NCBI GenBank assembly: GCA_022798155.1
Contig: JAAWLY010000010.1
Coordinates: forward strand, 1-24,432
Direction: 5' to 3'
Length of the DNA stretch: 24,432 bases
DNA from: Lawsonibacter sp.
GTDB lineage: Bacteria; Bacillota; Clostridia; Oscillospirales; Oscillospiraceae
Under the pieces are notes generated by a model. It searched no databases. It saw nothing but the letters and a program-made list of their open reading frames with translations, and was not told the origin of the DNA. Numbering within the stretch: position 1 is the stretch's first letter; each line of letters opens with the position of its first letter. Shown here piece after piece: positions 13,750-21,831 of the stretch. The position numbers were made by a program, and so were the translations under genes.

Positions 13750-13919
13750 CTCCGTTGTCCCAAAAGGCCCCCTTGTAAAAGGGGGCTGGTACCGCCGAAA
13801 GCGGTGACTGGGGGATTCTTTTTTGAAGAAGTTTTCCGCTCAATATAATTCCCCGCCGCTTCGTGGCCCTCCCCCCTTTGACAAGGGGCATAGGGACATT
13901 ATAATAATAGACAACGGAG
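13750..13919. mobile_element. 170-bp repeat element with 10-bp inverted ends and two related hairpin units
   Basis: CTCCGTTGTC (13750-13759) is exactly inverted as GACAACGGAG (13910-13919). Inside, two related units face each other. The left has GCCCCCTT/AAGGGGGC (13767-13786) and ACCGC/GCGGT (13791-13805) hairpins and ends GGGGGATT. The right, on the opposite strand, has CCCCTT/AAGGGG (13873-13888) and GCCGC/GTGGC (13855-13867) and ends GCGGGGAATT. About 30 AT-rich bases, including a T-run at 13819-13824, separate them. No protein is encoded. The left unit plus T-run may end the asnB transcript; the right unit carries the guaA promoter. Confidence 0.6.
13878..13905 (+). promoter_or_regulatory. 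Promoter of guaA, inside the repeat element
   Basis: TTGACA (13878-13883), a 16-base spacer and TATAAT (13900-13905) form a consensus promoter. The -35 lies in the loop and stem of the right-hand hairpin of the repeat, and the -10 in its AT-rich edge. Transcription would start near 13912, leaving only about 15 bases before the GGAGGG site and ATG, too short for a purine riboswitch. Confidence 0.75.
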
Positions 13920-13926
13920 GGATAAT

Positions 13927-15462
13927 ATGGAAAAAATTCTCATCATCGACTTTGGCGGGCAGTACAACCAACTCATCGCCCGGCGGGTGCGGGAGTGCAA
14001 TGTGTACTGCGAGGTCAAGCCCTGGACGACACCTATGGCAGAACTGAAAGCATTCGACCCCATCGGAATCATCTTCACCGGCGGACCCCAGTCCGTCTAC
14101 CGGGAGGGCTCTCCCACGGTGGACCCTGAAATTTTCACCTGGGGCGTGCCCGTTTTGGGGATTTGCTACGGCTGCCAGCTCATGGCCCGCCTGCTGGGGG
14201 GCCAGGTCACCCCGGCTCAAGACGACTCCGCCCGGGAATACGGCAAGACCGTAACCTACTACGATACCACCTGCAAGTTATTCCAGGGACTTCCCGCCGA
14301 GGGCGTCTCCTGGATGAGCCACGGGGACTACATGGCCCGGGTCCCGGAGGGCTTTGCCCTCACCGCCCACAGCGATTCCTGCCCCAACGTGGCCATTGCC
14401 GACGAGGCGCGTGGGTTCTACGGCGTGCAGTTCCACCCGGAGGTCAACCATACCCAACACGGGATAGACATGATCCGCAGCTTTCTCTACAAGGTCTGCC
14501 ACGCCAAGGGCGAGTGGACTATGGGCGACTATAAAGACAGGGCCATTGCTGACCTTCGCCGGAAAATCGGCACGGGCAAGGTGTTGCTGGCCCTGTCCGG
14601 CGGGGTGGACTCCTCGGTGGCCGCCGCTTTGTTGGCCGAAGCGGTGGGTTCCCAACTCACCTGTGTGTTTGTAGACCACGGCCTGATGCGCCTTAACGAG
14701 GGGAACGAGGTGGAAAAGGCCTTTGCCCCCTGGGATATTAACTTTGTCCGGGTGGACGCGGAGGCCCGCTTCCTGTTGAAGCTGGCCGGGGTAGACGAGC
14801 CTGAGCACAAGCGGAAGATCATCGGAGAGGAGTTTATCCGGGTCTTTGAGGAGGAGTCCAAAAAAATCGGCGCCGTGGACTTTTTAGCCCAGGGCACCAT
14901 TTATCCCGACGTCATCGAGTCGGGAACCGGAGAGGCTGCCGTTATCAAGAGCCACCACAACGTGGGCGGTCTGCCCGACTATGTGGACTTTAAAGAAATT
15001 GTGGAGCCCCTGCGGATGCTGTTCAAGGACGAGGTGCGCCAGCTGGGCCGGGAGCTGGGCCTGCCGGAATATCTGGTGAGCCGCCAGCCCTTCCCGGGGC
15101 CTGGCCTGGCCATCCGGATCATTGGAGACATCACCAAAGAGAAGGCGGACACCCTCCGCCAGGCCGACTTCATTTTCCGGGACGAGATGGCCAAGGCGGG
15201 GGAGGACAAACAGCTGAACCAGTATTTTGCCGTGCTCACCAACACCCGCTCCGTGGGCGTGATGGGAGACGGCCGCACCTACGACTATACCCTGGCCCTC
15301 CGGGCGGTGACCACCTCCGACTTTATGACCGCCGACTGGGCCCGCATCCCCTATGAGCTGCTGGACAAGGTGTCCGGCCGCATCGTCAACGAGGTCAAAG
15401 GCATCAACCGGATTGTGTACGATATCACGTCGAAGCCCCCGGCGACGATTGAGTGGGAGTGA
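13927..15462 (+). CDS. guaA: GMP synthase (glutamine-hydrolysing)
   Basis: The 511-residue protein has the three GuaA parts. The class I glutaminase (1-190) carries Cys80 in 'GICYGCQLMA' and 'FHPEVNHT'. The ATP-pyrophosphatase has PP-loop 'LSGGVDSSVAA'. The C-terminal dimerisation domain has 'RQPFPGPGLAIRI' and ends 'DITSKPPATIEWE'. It converts XMP, glutamine and ATP to GMP. ATG 13927 follows GGAGGG by 5 bases. The promoter lies in a repeat element directly upstream. The next gene starts 5 bases after its stop and overlaps pyrG, so guaA, the unknown gene and pyrG form one operon for guanine and cytosine nucleotide supply. Confidence 0.97.
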   Translation: MEKILIIDFGGQYNQLIARRVRECNVYCEVKPWTTPMAELKAFDPIGIIFTGGPQSVYREGSPTVDPEIFTWGVPVLGICYGCQLMARLLGGQVTPAQDDSAREYGKTVTYYDTTCKLFQGLPAEGVSWMSHGDYMARVPEGFALTAHSDSCPNVAIADEARGFYGVQFHPEVNHTQHGIDMIRSFLYKVCHAKGEWTMGDYKDRAIADLRRKIGTGKVLLALSGGVDSSVAAALLAEAVGSQLTCVFVDHGLMRLNEGNEVEKAFAPWDINFVRVDAEARFLLKLAGVDEPEHKRKIIGEEFIRVFEEESKKIGAVDFLAQGTIYPDVIESGTGEAAVIKSHHNVGGLPDYVDFKEIVEPLRMLFKDEVRQLGRELGLPEYLVSRQPFPGPGLAIRIIGDITKEKADTLRQADFIFRDEMAKAGEDKQLNQYFAVLTNTRSVGVMGDGRTYDYTLALRAVTTSDFMTADWARIPYELLDKVSGRIVNEVKGINRIVYDITSKPPATIEWE

Positions 15463-15467
15463 CCTTG

Positions 15468-16244
15468 ATGGGCTTGAAAGACTGGCTTGCCCTGAAAAAA
15501 CTCCAACCCTCGCTTCCTGGTTCAGTCCAGTCCGCGGAAATAAATCGCGGCTTTCTGGCCACCAATACCCAGCTCAAAGAGCTGCTGGCCCGGTGGATTT
15601 CTCCATTTTTAGGGGCGGAGGGCTTTCAATACGACGGCGAGTACCGGTGGATCGGTCCCTGGGAAAACCACAGCCGCCGGGTGGTCCAGGTGCGGCTGCT
15701 GAAAGGGGCGGGGGGAGAATTTGCCTGGGGGCACTGCTTTGACTTTATCCCTGTGCCTAACAATAACTTCAATGGCTATCACTATCAGCGGACGGATAAA
15801 AACGCGGGTTTACAGCTGTTTGTCTGGACCCGGGACTTGATTTCCCCAGCGGAGATCAACAGCAGGACGTATCAGTTCAGCCTTTTCGGGGACGGCCTGG
15901 CTGCTGTGGAACAGCGGCTATTTCAGGTTTTTCAGCGATCAAACCCCCTTGGCAGCGCCTGGTTTTGTGCCGTGCAGGGGCCCGAGTCCCTCTTGGCGGA
16001 GGCGATTCGTCAGAGCCGGATTAAAAATTACCACTGGCCTGCGCCGGCCTATATCAAAGCTTTTCTATTATCAGCGCTGGGGCAGGCAGACAAGGGCGCG
16101 GAGGAGCTGGACGCCTGGCTTTCTGAGGAGCGCCAAATTCCCCCTGAATTGCGAAAAAAACTGCTTAAAAAGCTGGGAGAATGTGCAAATATTATGACTG
16201 AGCCGATATCGGTATCCGGTTCAGAACGAGGGATTGTTCCATGA
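15468..16244 (+). CDS. Protein of unknown function (possibly DUF4304-like) in the guaA-pyrG operon
   Basis: The 258-residue protein starts best at ATG 15468, 8 bases after GGGAG; the frame is open from GTG 15453, inside guaA. No signal peptide or transmembrane helix is visible, so it is probably cytoplasmic. Residues 30-150 form a mixed domain with 'LLARWISPFLGAEGFQYDGEYRWIG', 'RRVVQVRLLKG', 'GHCFDFIPV' and 'RTYQFSLFGDG'. This resembles DUF4304-type domains, but I am not certain. The last 80 residues look helical ('AYIKAFLLSALGQADKGAEELDAWLS'), like a single TPR-type hairpin. Its stop overlaps the pyrG start (ATGA), so it is translationally coupled. Its function is unknown; the position suggests only coexpression with nucleotide synthesis. 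Confidence 0.75.
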   Translation: MGLKDWLALKKLQPSLPGSVQSAEINRGFLATNTQLKELLARWISPFLGAEGFQYDGEYRWIGPWENHSRRVVQVRLLKGAGGEFAWGHCFDFIPVPNNNFNGYHYQRTDKNAGLQLFVWTRDLISPAEINSRTYQFSLFGDGLAAVEQRLFQVFQRSNPLGSAWFCAVQGPESLLAEAIRQSRIKNYHWPAPAYIKAFLLSALGQADKGAEELDAWLSEERQIPPELRKKLLKKLGECANIMTEPISVSGSERGIVP

Positions 16245-17845
16245 CAAAATACATTTTTGTAACTGGCGGCGTGGTATCCGGGCTGGGCAAGGGAATCACG
16301 GCGGCCAGCCTGGGCCGGCTGCTGAAGCAGCGTGGCCTGAAGGTGAAGGTCCAAAAGCTGGACCCCTATCTCAACGTGGACCCGGGGACCATGTCCCCCT
16401 ACCAGCACGGTGAGGTCTTCGTCACCGACGACGGGGCGGAAACCGACCTGGACCTGGGCCACTACGAGAGATTTATCGACGAAAATCTGACGGTGAACTC
16501 CTCGGTCTCCTCGGGCAAGGTCTACTGGAATGTCCTGAACCGGGAGCGCCGGGGGGACTACTTGGGGGGCACTGTCCAGATTATCCCCCACATCACCGAC
16601 GAGATCAAGCGCAATATCTACACCCTGGACCAGGACGGTGCCGACGCAGCTATTGTAGAGATCGGCGGCACGGTGGGCGACATCGAGAGCCAGCCCTTCC
16701 TGGAGGCCATCCGCCAGGTGGCGGCGGAGCGGGGGAGAAACAACGTGATGTTCATTCACGTCTCCCTCGTCGTCTCTATCCCCGGCACAGGGGAGCTGAA
16801 ATCCAAGCCCACTCAGCACTCCGCCAAAGAACTTCTCTCCCTGGGCATTCAGCCCGACGTGATTGTCTGCCGCAGCGACGCCCCCGTCCCCCAGGACATT
16901 TTAGACAAGATATCCCTGTTCTGCAACATCCCCAAGGATCACGCCATCCCCAACCTGACAGCCGATTTGCTCTACGAGGTCCCCCTGATGCTGGAGCGAG
17001 AGGGGCTGGCCGATGTGGTAGTCCGGCGGCTGGGGCTGATTTGCCACATGCCCGACCTGACCGAGTGGGCCACCATGGTCCACCGGGCCAAGCACCCCGC
17101 TGGAACGGTGGAGATCGCCCTGGTGGGCAAGTATGTGGCCCTCCACGACGCTTACCTGTCGGTGGCTGAGGCCCTGACCCACGGGGGCATTGAAAATCAG
17201 GTAAGGGTTAACATCCGCTGGGTGGACAGCGAGACAGTCACCGACGAAAAGGCCGCCGACACCCTGGCCGGGGCAGACGGTATCCTGGTCCCAGGCGGCT
17301 TCGGCGATCGAGGGATCGAGGGCAAGATCTCCGCCATCCGTTATGCCCGGGAAAAAGGCGTACCCTTCCTGGGTATCTGCCTGGGGATGCAGATGGCGGT
17401 GGTGGAGTTTGCCCGCCATGTCTGCAGCATGGCGGACGCCCATTCCAGCGAGTTTTCCCACACCACCGCCCATCCGGTGATTGACCTGATGCCCAACCAG
17501 CGGAACATCACCGACATGGGGGGCACCATGCGCCTGGGCGCCTACCCCTGCCGGCTTGCCGGGGAGGACATCCGCGCCTATCAGGCCTATGGCGCCCTGG
17601 AGATCAGCGAGCGCCACCGCCACCGCTACGAGTTCAACAACCAGTTCCGCGAAGCCCTGACCCAAGCGGGCCTTGTTCTGGCGGGCCAGTCCCCCAACGG
17701 CCGGTTGGTGGAGATCGTGGAGCTGCCCGATCACCCCTGGTTTGTGGGGGTCCAGTTCCATCCGGAACTAAAATCCCGCCCCAACCGGGCACACCCGCTG
17801 TTTCGGGAGTTTATCGCTGCCGCCAAGCGGTATCAGGACCAGTAA
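16241..17845 (+). CDS. pyrG: CTP synthase (glutamine-hydrolysing)
   Basis: The 534-residue protein has an N-terminal synthetase domain ('KYIFVTGGVVSGLGKGITAASLGRLLK', 'KLDPYLNVDPGTMSPYQHGEVFVTDDGAETDLDLGHYERF', 'EIGGTVGDIES'). The C-terminal class I glutaminase domain has Cys380 in 'FLGICLGMQ' and 'GVQFHPELKSRPNRAHPLF'. It aminates UTP to CTP using glutamine and ATP. The start overlaps the preceding stop by ATGA. It is the third glutamine-dependent amidotransferase in this stretch after asnB and guaA. About 160 bases of repeats and a hairpin separate its stop from the terminator shared with the convergent sugar-sensing operon. Confidence 0.97.
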   Translation: MTKYIFVTGGVVSGLGKGITAASLGRLLKQRGLKVKVQKLDPYLNVDPGTMSPYQHGEVFVTDDGAETDLDLGHYERFIDENLTVNSSVSSGKVYWNVLNRERRGDYLGGTVQIIPHITDEIKRNIYTLDQDGADAAIVEIGGTVGDIESQPFLEAIRQVAAERGRNNVMFIHVSLVVSIPGTGELKSKPTQHSAKELLSLGIQPDVIVCRSDAPVPQDILDKISLFCNIPKDHAIPNLTADLLYEVPLMLEREGLADVVVRRLGLICHMPDLTEWATMVHRAKHPAGTVEIALVGKYVALHDAYLSVAEALTHGGIENQVRVNIRWVDSETVTDEKAADTLAGADGILVPGGFGDRGIEGKISAIRYAREKGVPFLGICLGMQMAVVEFARHVCSMADAHSSEFSHTTAHPVIDLMPNQRNITDMGGTMRLGAYPCRLAGEDIRAYQAYGALEISERHRHRYEFNNQFREALTQAGLVLAGQSPNGRLVEIVELPDHPWFVGVQFHPELKSRPNRAHPLFREFIAAAKRYQDQ

Positions 17846-17851
17846 TTTTCC

Positions 17852-17882
17852 AATTGTAAACTGGCCGTTTCAAATTGTAAAC
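17852..17882. repeat. Direct repeat with 21-bp period after pyrG
   Basis: AATTGTAAAC occurs at 17852-17861 and again at 17873-17882, each preceded by TTTC and one or two bases. A two-helical-turn spacing fits tandem protein sites, and repeated motifs like this occur at IS21-family ends. No transposase or second end is seen, so a degenerate insertion-sequence end is only a guess. Confidence 0.35.
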
Positions 17883-17912
17883 CCTGTTTTTCGACAGTAG
17901 ACGACAATTTTT

Positions 17913-17946
17913 GAATGTATACCAGCTCTCTATTTGGTGTACATTC
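17913..17946. repeat. 12-bp inverted repeat in the pyrG 3' region
   Basis: GAATGTATACCA (17913-17924) pairs with TGGTGTACATTC (17935-17946) with one G-U and a 10-base loop. No T-run follows. It could be a 3' UTR hairpin or an operator-like palindrome; no promoter is evident beside it. Confidence 0.45.
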
Positions 17947-18006
17947 CTGCGATTCCAGCCTTTTCGGCGCTATTGGCAAATTCCGATCTGTGAACACCGA
18001 AGACAG

Positions 18007-18041
18007 AAGGCGCTCTGGCCTATAAGCCAGAGCGCCTTTTT
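18007..18041. terminator. Intrinsic terminator between pyrG and the sugar-sensing operon
   Basis: A 13-bp perfect stem (18007-18019 with 18026-18038) has a 6-base loop and a TTTTT tail in the plus direction. The stop codon of the minus-strand binding protein overlaps its right edge. On the minus strand the tail is weaker (TTCTGTCT), so it mainly ends plus-strand transcripts. Confidence 0.85.
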
Positions 18042-19122
18042 ACTGTGCCTCCTGCAGCTCCTCCAGGTTGTCACGCGTTACCATATGGTAAGGCAGCCAG
18101 ACATAGTGCCCCTCCTCCAGCTCCACTGCCTGGGCGGGGTCCTCACCGGCCCAGAGAGCCAGCGCTAGGTCGATCATGGCCTGAGCCTGTCCCCGGCTGT
18201 CGTTTAAAACGGTGCCATACAGCTGGCCGGATGCCACCGCCTCCAGGGCGGGGGCGGTGGCATCCACCCCCACAATCAGCGGCCAATCCGCCTGCTCCCA
18301 GCGGGTGTCCCGCAGGGCGTCGATGGCGCCGAGGGCCATGTCGTCGTTGTTGCAGAAGATGACCTCGATCTGCGCTCCAAACCCCTCCAGCCACTGGCCG
18401 GTCCGGGCCGCGGCCTGAGCCCGGTTCCAGTTGGCGGTGTCGTTGGCCAGCTTTTCCACCTCCACCCCCCCGTCGGTCAGGGTCTTGATGGAGTACTCGG
18501 TGCGCAGCAGGGCGTCCTGGTGTCCTGGCTCCCCCTCCAGCATGGCGTATTGGAGGACGCCGTCTCCGTTGCGGTCCAAAGCCGCGGGGTCCTGCCGCCA
18601 GGCGTCCAGTACCAGTTGTCCCTGAAGGGTGCCGCTCTCCGGGGCGCTGGCCCCCACATAATAGATCTGGTCCCACCGCTGGATATCCTCGGCCACCGGC
18701 TGGCGGTTGAAGAAGATGAGGGGCACCCCTTCCGCCTCCGCCTTGTCGATAATCACCGCCGCCGCCGTCCGGTCCACCAGATTGACGCACAGCACGTCGC
18801 ACTGCCGGGCCAGAAAGCGATCCACCTGGTCCATCTGGGAAGTCTGGCTGCTCCGGCCGTCGGAGATGAAGAGACTGATCTTCTGCCCCGTCCGGTTTTC
18901 CGCTTCCTGGGCCAGCCACTCCAGATTTTGGGCCACCGTGGAGATAAAGGTGTCGTCCTGGGCGTAGAGGGCAACACCGATGCGCAAATTGTCATCCCTG
19001 CTTGTTCGGGCACTGCAGCCCGGGAGAAGCAGCAACGTCAACAGGAAAATCAGCCAGCCGCCTCCTCTACCGGCCGGAAGAGGACATAATGGGGAACAGC
19101 AGCTTTTGGTTCTCCGGGGCAT
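18040..19122 (-). CDS. Galactose/glucose-binding-type periplasmic lipoprotein (MglB-like)
   Basis: The 360-residue protein has a basic N-terminus, a hydrophobic segment and the lipobox 'LLPGC' (Cys36), so it is a surface lipoprotein. The mature part matches MglB-type sugar-binding proteins. It has 'LRIGVALYAQDDTFISTVAQNL', 'DVLCVNLVD', the Ca2+-binding loop 'DRNGDGVLQ' (residues 183-191) followed by 'YAMLEGEPGHQDA', then 'EVIFCNNDDMALGAIDAL', 'VGVDATAPALEAVASGQLYGTVLND' and 'YHMVTRDNLEEL'. Glucose or galactose binding is likely by family. The start at ATG 19122, 6 bases after AAAGGAGG, overlaps the upstream gene by 56 bases. No ABC ATPase or permease gene adjoins it. It is last in an operon with a histidine kinase, which suggests sensing more than uptake. 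Confidence 0.85.
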   Translation of the reverse strand: MPRRTKSCCSPLCPLPAGRGGGWLIFLLTLLLLPGCSARTSRDDNLRIGVALYAQDDTFISTVAQNLEWLAQEAENRTGQKISLFISDGRSSQTSQMDQVDRFLARQCDVLCVNLVDRTAAAVIIDKAEAEGVPLIFFNRQPVAEDIQRWDQIYYVGASAPESGTLQGQLVLDAWRQDPAALDRNGDGVLQYAMLEGEPGHQDALLRTEYSIKTLTDGGVEVEKLANDTANWNRAQAAARTGQWLEGFGAQIEVIFCNNDDMALGAIDALRDTRWEQADWPLIVGVDATAPALEAVASGQLYGTVLNDSRGQAQAMIDLALALWAGEDPAQAVELEEGHYVWLPYHMVTRDNLEELQEAQ

Positions 19123-20002
19123 AGATATCCTCCTTTCGCAAAATAGAAAAGGGCAGCGGGGCCAGCTCTTCTCCCGTCCCCCGGACCTGCTCCACCGTCT
19201 GGCGTACCGCCAGATAGCCGGCGGCGTAATCGCTCCAGGCCGCTACGGCGGAAATGGTCCCCTGCTCCAGCTGGGCCGTGATGGCGGTGGAGGAGCCCAC
19301 ACCGTAGAGGGCAAAGGAAAATTCCTCGGTGACCTTCCGCTCGGCGGTGTGCTGGGTGGAGGAGGCGTCGAAGGTCATGACCCACCGCTCCTCCGGCCCA
19401 CTCTGGGGCAGGTCCCGGACCCGCTTGGTGGGGACATTTTCCCCCTCCAGCGTCTGCTGGGCGGCCTGGATGCGCTCCGTCACCCCGGTGCAGCCGGGAG
19501 CCGAGTTAACAAGCAGCACCGTGCCCCCGTCCCAGTCCTCCAGAAGGGCCTGGGCCAGCTGGCGGCCCAGTTGAACATTGTCCGGCGAAACCGTCCCCGC
19601 CGAGCCGTCCATAGCGGACTCCAGTGTTACCACCGGGCAGGTATTGGTGCGCTGGAGCAGGGCGGCGGGGAGGGCAATGGGGTCGGCGGGGACCAGCACA
19701 AGGCCATCCGCACCCCCGTCCAGCTCCCGGAGCAGCAGCTCCTCCTGCTCCGCGCCGTCGCTGTATGTGGTCAAGGTGAGAAAGCGCAGCTCCGCATCCA
19801 ACTCGTCCGCCGCCTGTTCCATCCCTTGGCGGGCCACCGTCCAGCCCGAGGTGTCTGTATCCCGGAGCAGCACCGAAATGGACAGCAGCTGAAGCTGTTT
19901 CCGGTCCCGGAACAACTGGGGCGCGGCCAGGCAGAGCAGTGCCAGCGCCCCCAGCACACCCAGCAAGACAATTTCTATGACTTTGCTCTTTCGCTCTCTC
20001 AT
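19067..20002 (-). CDS. Membrane-anchored periplasmic sugar-binding-type protein
   Basis: The 311-residue protein has one N-terminal hydrophobic helix (about 9-28) without a lipobox, so it is either anchored or secreted. The rest has the layout of LacI/ribose-binding-like proteins (Peripla_BP_4). It shows 'LLSISVLLRDTDTSGWTVARQGMEQAADELDAELRFLT', 'GADGLVLVPADPIALP', 'CPVVTLES' and 'VSPDNVQLGRQLAQALLEDWDGGTVLLVNSAPGCTGVTERIQA'. The ligand is unknown. The start overlaps the kinase stop (ATGA), so translation is coupled, and the 3' end overlaps the MglB-like gene. A binding protein coupled this tightly to a histidine kinase fits an extracytoplasmic co-sensor role. Confidence 0.78.
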   Translation of the reverse strand: MRERKSKVIEIVLLGVLGALALLCLAAPQLFRDRKQLQLLSISVLLRDTDTSGWTVARQGMEQAADELDAELRFLTLTTYSDGAEQEELLLRELDGGADGLVLVPADPIALPAALLQRTNTCPVVTLESAMDGSAGTVSPDNVQLGRQLAQALLEDWDGGTVLLVNSAPGCTGVTERIQAAQQTLEGENVPTKRVRDLPQSGPEERWVMTFDASSTQHTAERKVTEEFSFALYGVGSSTAITAQLEQGTISAVAAWSDYAAGYLAVRQTVEQVRGTGEELAPLPFSILRKEDIYAPENQKLLFPIMSSSGR

Positions 20003-21813
20003 AAAACCTCCCCCTGCTGCCGGCCCAAGGCCTCCTCCCGGGTGAAGGCGGGCAGACGGATGCGTACCAGCGTGCCCTCGTCCGGCTCGCTGAGGATGGT
20101 CAGCCCATAGGACTGGCCAAAGGTCAGGCGGATACGCTGGTGGACGTTGCGCACCCCGATGCCGGAGCCGCTGCCCCGCTCCTGGGGCCGGTTCGGATCC
20201 AGGAGGGAGGAGGCCACCTCGGGCCGCATTCCCAGGCCGTTGTCCTCCACGTCGATTACCAGATCCTTCCCCTCCAGATAGGCGGCAACCCGAATGTGCC
20301 CGTCGTCCTCGGCGCTGGCCATCCCGTGGTAGATGGCGTTTTCCAGAATGGGCTGAACGATCAGCTTCAGGGTATAGAGCCCTTGGGTCTCAGGCTGGGC
20401 CTCAATCTGGGTGGTGAACTTGTTTTGATAGCGGATCTGCTGAATATTCATATAGTGTCGGGCGTGCTCCAGCTCATCGGACAGGGGGATGATGCTCTTT
20501 CCCTTGCTCAGGGAGATGCGGAACAGCCGGGCTAGGGAGGTGACCATCTGGATGGCCTCCGCCTGTTGTCCCGACTCCACCATCCAAATGACCGAGTCCA
20601 GGGTGTTGTACAGAAAATGGGGGTTGATCTGGGACTGGAGCACCTCCAGTTCACTGCGCCGCTTCTGGCCCTCCTGCTGAATGATGTCGTCCATCAGGTG
20701 GCGCATAGTGGACACCATGGAGCGTACCGAGCGGCTCAGGTGCTGCACCTCGTAGCAGCCGCCCTCCTCAATGACCACGTTCTCCCGGCCGCTCTCCAGC
20801 TCCTTGATGGACTGCTCCAAGCGGCGAATAGGGTCGGCGATGCGGGCGGAGATGAGGAAGTTTAAAAAGGCCATCAGGAAAATGGCGAAGAGGAGCAGCG
20901 CCAGGCCGAACAGGAACAGGGAGGGCGAGGAGGTAAGCCAGCTGGCCGCCGGCGCCACACCCACCAGCTTCCAGCCGGTATACCCCACCGTCTTGACGGT
21001 GACCTGGCGGGACTGGCCCTGAAAGGTCTCTAAATGGCTGCCGTCCCGATAGCCGGCGGCCGTCAGGTTGTTCTCTTCCAGCAGGCCGGCGTAGATCAGC
21101 TGCTGGCGGGGGTGGTAGATCAGCTCCCCGTCCTTGTCAATCAGATACAGGTATCCCCCATTGGCCAGAGACACATCCCGGCACACCTGTTCAATCCCGC
21201 TGAAGCTCATATCCACCAGCAGCACGCCCCCTTCAGTGACCCCGTCCCGGGTAAGCTGGACGTAGTGGCTCAGGGAGACCACCCAGCGGTAGGGGTAATC
21301 CGGGTCCCCGAAGATGTTCTGGACGTGGGGGGTGGAGAAATGGAGATTTTCCATATTCCGGCTGGCGGCCTGAAACCAGTCGCTGTGGGAGGGGTCGGCC
21401 TCGCGCTTTACAAAGGACAGCGGGACGGAGGACACCAGCCCGCCCTGCCCGTCGAAGACGGCCAGAGACACCAGGTCGTCCCGGTTCTCCTCGTAGAGCA
21501 GTCCCAGAGCGTCGGTGTAGCTGCCCTCGGCCAGATCAGTGTTTTTAATCACCCGGTAATACACCGTGTCGGCAATGCGCATCATCCGCCGCAGGTAGCT
21601 GTCCAGATTCAGGTTGGCCTGGGCCAGCACCCGCTGGCTGTTCTCCGCCACCATCTGCTCGCTGGCGGAGGAGAAGCGCCAGATCAGGCTGATGCCCATG
21701 AGCAGGATGCCCACCGCCGCCACGGCGGTAAAGGACAGGGAGAGCACCATCTGGATGCTCATCTTCCGGTAGCGCTCCGCCCACTGGGCGGCAATGCGGC
21801 GAAAAAAGGACAT
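19999..21813 (-). CDS. YesM-type sensor histidine kinase
   Basis: The 604-residue protein has a transmembrane helix at about 22-45 and an extracytoplasmic sensor region of about 240 residues with Cache-like features ('YLYLIDKDGELIYHP'). A second helix at about 290-315 and a HAMP region ('ARIADPIRRLEQSIKELESG') follow. The His_kinase motif 'INPHFLYNTLDSVIWM' has His399. The HATPase has the N box 'QPILENAIYHGM', 'DNGLGM' and a Gly-rich lid 'GSGSGIGVRNV'. It would phosphorylate the AraC-type regulator encoded upstream. Such kinases in Firmicutes often control carbohydrate uptake. It lies between the lipoprotein and the two binding-protein genes, with 4-base overlap to the next, so signal detection through those proteins is plausible. 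Confidence 0.93.
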   Translation of the reverse strand: MSFFRRIAAQWAERYRKMSIQMVLSLSFTAVAAVGILLMGISLIWRFSSASEQMVAENSQRVLAQANLNLDSYLRRMMRIADTVYYRVIKNTDLAEGSYTDALGLLYEENRDDLVSLAVFDGQGGLVSSVPLSFVKREADPSHSDWFQAASRNMENLHFSTPHVQNIFGDPDYPYRWVVSLSHYVQLTRDGVTEGGVLLVDMSFSGIEQVCRDVSLANGGYLYLIDKDGELIYHPRQQLIYAGLLEENNLTAAGYRDGSHLETFQGQSRQVTVKTVGYTGWKLVGVAPAASWLTSSPSLFLFGLALLLFAIFLMAFLNFLISARIADPIRRLEQSIKELESGRENVVIEEGGCYEVQHLSRSVRSMVSTMRHLMDDIIQQEGQKRRSELEVLQSQINPHFLYNTLDSVIWMVESGQQAEAIQMVTSLARLFRISLSKGKSIIPLSDELEHARHYMNIQQIRYQNKFTTQIEAQPETQGLYTLKLIVQPILENAIYHGMASAEDDGHIRVAAYLEGKDLVIDVEDNGLGMRPEVASSLLDPNRPQERGSGSGIGVRNVHQRIRLTFGQSYGLTILSEPDEGTLVRIRLPAFTREEALGRQQGEVL

Positions 21814-21831
21814 GGGGCTCTCCCTCCTCTC

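Noticed and set aside
13738..13926. Purine riboswitch upstream of guaA
   Set aside because: The transcript would start about 15 bases before the ATG and the conserved purine-aptamer loops are absent; the structure belongs to a repeat element.
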